Source: Komagataella phaffii GS115
Lineage: Eukaryota > Ascomycota > Pichiomycetes > Pichiales > Pichiaceae
Direction of reading: 5' to 3'
NCBI RefSeq assembly: GCF_000027005.1
Contig: NC_012964.1
Coordinates: 1 to 64,000, forward strand
Length of the DNA stretch: 64,000 nucleotides
A program made the position numbers and the translations under genes. Numbering within the stretch: position 1 is the first letter of the stretch; each line of letters begins with the position of its first letter. A model generated the notes under the pieces. The model made no database searches and had not been told where the DNA came from. It worked only from the letters and a program-made list of their open reading frames with translations. Shown here one piece after another: positions 62,641 to 64,000 of this stretch.

Positions 62641-62701
62641 TCATGAACGATAATGGAAAAGGAATAGCTTTTATGATGTATATGCAATATAATTTAGAGT
62701 G

Positions 62702-63853
62702 TCACGTTCTAGGTCTTTTAGCAGGAGGCCCACTGCTCTCCTTGAGTATATGTTTATTTAGGTTCAGAAACGTGTCTAACGATTCTAGTGGGGAAGCAAT
62801 ACCATTTGCTGTTGAGAACTCAACCAAAGTTGACATGATGCTGAAAGTATCATATAACTGCAACAAAGAATGAAACTTTTTGTCCATATCAAGTGTATTC
62901 TGACCACTCGCATTTAAAACTTCATCTGCAATCATTTTTATCATTGAGCTTTGCTTGTTGCTTAATACTTCTTCCTCCAGTGCAAAGGGTAAATTGAGCT
63001 GAGATTCTGTTTCCAAGTCATTGTGTCTCTCAGCCTTCCCGCTTTCTATTGTACTGCGCTTCAAACATTTTTCAAAGGTACTATAAAGTGATTTCAGATC
63101 AACTGCTCTTGAAGTTTCAACATCCTGGAACTCGAACAGATCAATTTTCAGCTGTTGATTGTACACCACCCTAGCGATACCTGTGATATCAAAATGTGAC
63201 CCGTCTTTGAATGTATACTTTAAACAAAACTTCCGGCTTTCAATGTACGTCGACCCATTGGCTAAAATTTCAACCTTAATCAACAGGGGAAAAATGTCCA
63301 CGGACTCCACTCCTGGGCTAATCCACCCGGTTACAAACTGAGGGATCAGGCTGGTAAGCATTTCAAAATGCCGTAACTGTGGGATAGAATCAGGACCTCC
63401 ATTTGGTGTGTCCGAACTTTTATTGTCCTTTTTCAGCACAAAAGAAATAGTTCCTTCGGGAGTAAAGTAGTCTTCGCTGACCTTTTGCCAATACTCTTTG
63501 TCATGTAGTTTGGACCTCGCACCAGCCAGCTCGCAAAATTCTAAGAACTTGAGGAGCGTAAAGTTTGAAAGTTGTCTTTTCAGGTTCGTATTCAGCTGGT
63601 ACTGTACCATATTGTGGCGCCTCAGCGGTGGAGGACCCTGAGTTTGCTCTTGCTGGCCTGCTGTTGCGTTCGGAACATTAATATGAGGTTGGACTGCATC
63701 CATAGAGGCAGGAATTTCCATTCCTCCCGGAGGATAATAAGGCTCACGAACAGGTATCATGCCAACGCTGGTGTACGTTGTCGTAAAGAAATGGTGTGCC
63801 CAGCTGACAGGTGCACCATGCGCGACATTGATTGCGATAGCCAGAACTGACAT
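62702..63853 (-). CDS. MFG1: LIM-binding-domain regulator of filamentous growth (Mfg1 type)
   Basis: 383 residues from the ATG at 63853; a second ATG at 63760 (MIPVREPYYPP) would remove 31 residues that lack any family feature and may be the real start. Residues 85-270 match the LIM-binding (LDB/SEUSS) core: LSNFTLLKFLEFCELAG, DKEYWQKVSEDYFTPEGTISFVLKKD, FPLLIKVEILANGSTYIESRKFCLKYTFKDGSHFDITG, LKIDLFEFQD. The C-terminus ends in a basic AKRPRT. Mfg1 partners with Flo8 and Mss11 to switch on filamentous and invasive growth in yeasts. Confidence 0.85.
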   Translation of the reverse strand: MSVLAIAINVAHGAPVSWAHHFFTTTYTSVGMIPVREPYYPPGGMEIPASMDAVQPHINVPNATAGQQEQTQGPPPLRRHNMVQYQLNTNLKRQLSNFTLLKFLEFCELAGARSKLHDKEYWQKVSEDYFTPEGTISFVLKKDNKSSDTPNGGPDSIPQLRHFEMLTSLIPQFVTGWISPGVESVDIFPLLIKVEILANGSTYIESRKFCLKYTFKDGSHFDITGIARVVYNQQLKIDLFEFQDVETSRAVDLKSLYSTFEKCLKRSTIESGKAERHNDLETESQLNLPFALEEEVLSNKQSSMIKMIADEVLNASGQNTLDMDKKFHSLLQLYDTFSIMSTLVEFSTANGIASPLESLDTFLNLNKHILKESSGPPAKRPRT

Positions 63854-64000
63854 TCTCAAGAGGTTGGATGGAAGGTAATATGTAGTTGTACTATTGCTGC
63901 CCTTTCAGTATGGTAGAACGCTCCGGGCTCTATTTTTTCTCTAGTCGCTTGTCAAGTATCCAAGAGGTGGAGCTTATTCCTGCCGGAGGTTGCATTGTCG

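Overview
The window looks like the end of a budding-yeast chromosome, most likely Komagataella (the Pichia pastoris group). That placement is inference. It rests on single-copy yeast orthologues, introns with a GTAAGT donor and TACTAAC branch point, an AT-rich background, a lone 5S rRNA gene outside any rDNA unit, and a GC-rich, repeat-filled first kilobase that resembles a subtelomere. No telomeric repeat is visible.

Layout. 1-1.26 kb: GC-rich tandem repeats (a 57-bp minisatellite and a 78-bp-period duplication). 1.3-38 kb: gene-poor accessory zone with long empty stretches and relics. It holds a broken copy of a Medusa-like (DUF7082) regulator at 4.98-6.36 kb and its intact inverted relative at 14.6-15.9 kb, a GPI-type cell-surface protein, a sugar-transporter fragment beside an intact sugar-porter gene, a 45-bp minisatellite, a methionine-R-sulfoxide reductase, an unusual ABC-F ATPase, a siderophore-transporter-like MFS protein, a JLP1-like dioxygenase, a 5S rRNA gene, a candidate solo LTR, a DOG/GPP-type sugar phosphatase and a ROX1-like HMG-box regulator.

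38-64 kb: dense core genome with short spacers and several divergent promoters. In order: an Smr-domain protein (YPL199C type, one intron), RPL7 (two introns, the second carrying a probable C/D-box snoRNA), CHP1/PBDC1, a YMR178W-type MoCF-domain protein, MMT1/2, ECM5, HSF1, MIY1/MINDY, SCY1, ARG81, DBP3, OXR1, a class-I glutamine amidotransferase, URE2 and MFG1.

The core order interleaves genes that, as I recall, sit in paired post-duplication blocks of Saccharomyces cerevisiae (YGL073-083 with YPL191-199, and YMR176-178 with YPL224-225). That supports the identifications and suggests an ancestral, unduplicated arrangement. Functional themes are translation and ribosome assembly (RPL7, the snoRNA, DBP3, CHP1, 5S rRNA), stress and nutrient regulation (HSF1, URE2, ARG81, OXR1, MXR2), iron (MMT1/2 and the siderophore-type carrier) and chromatin (ECM5). 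No complete transposon, CRISPR array, centromere or tRNA gene was recognised.
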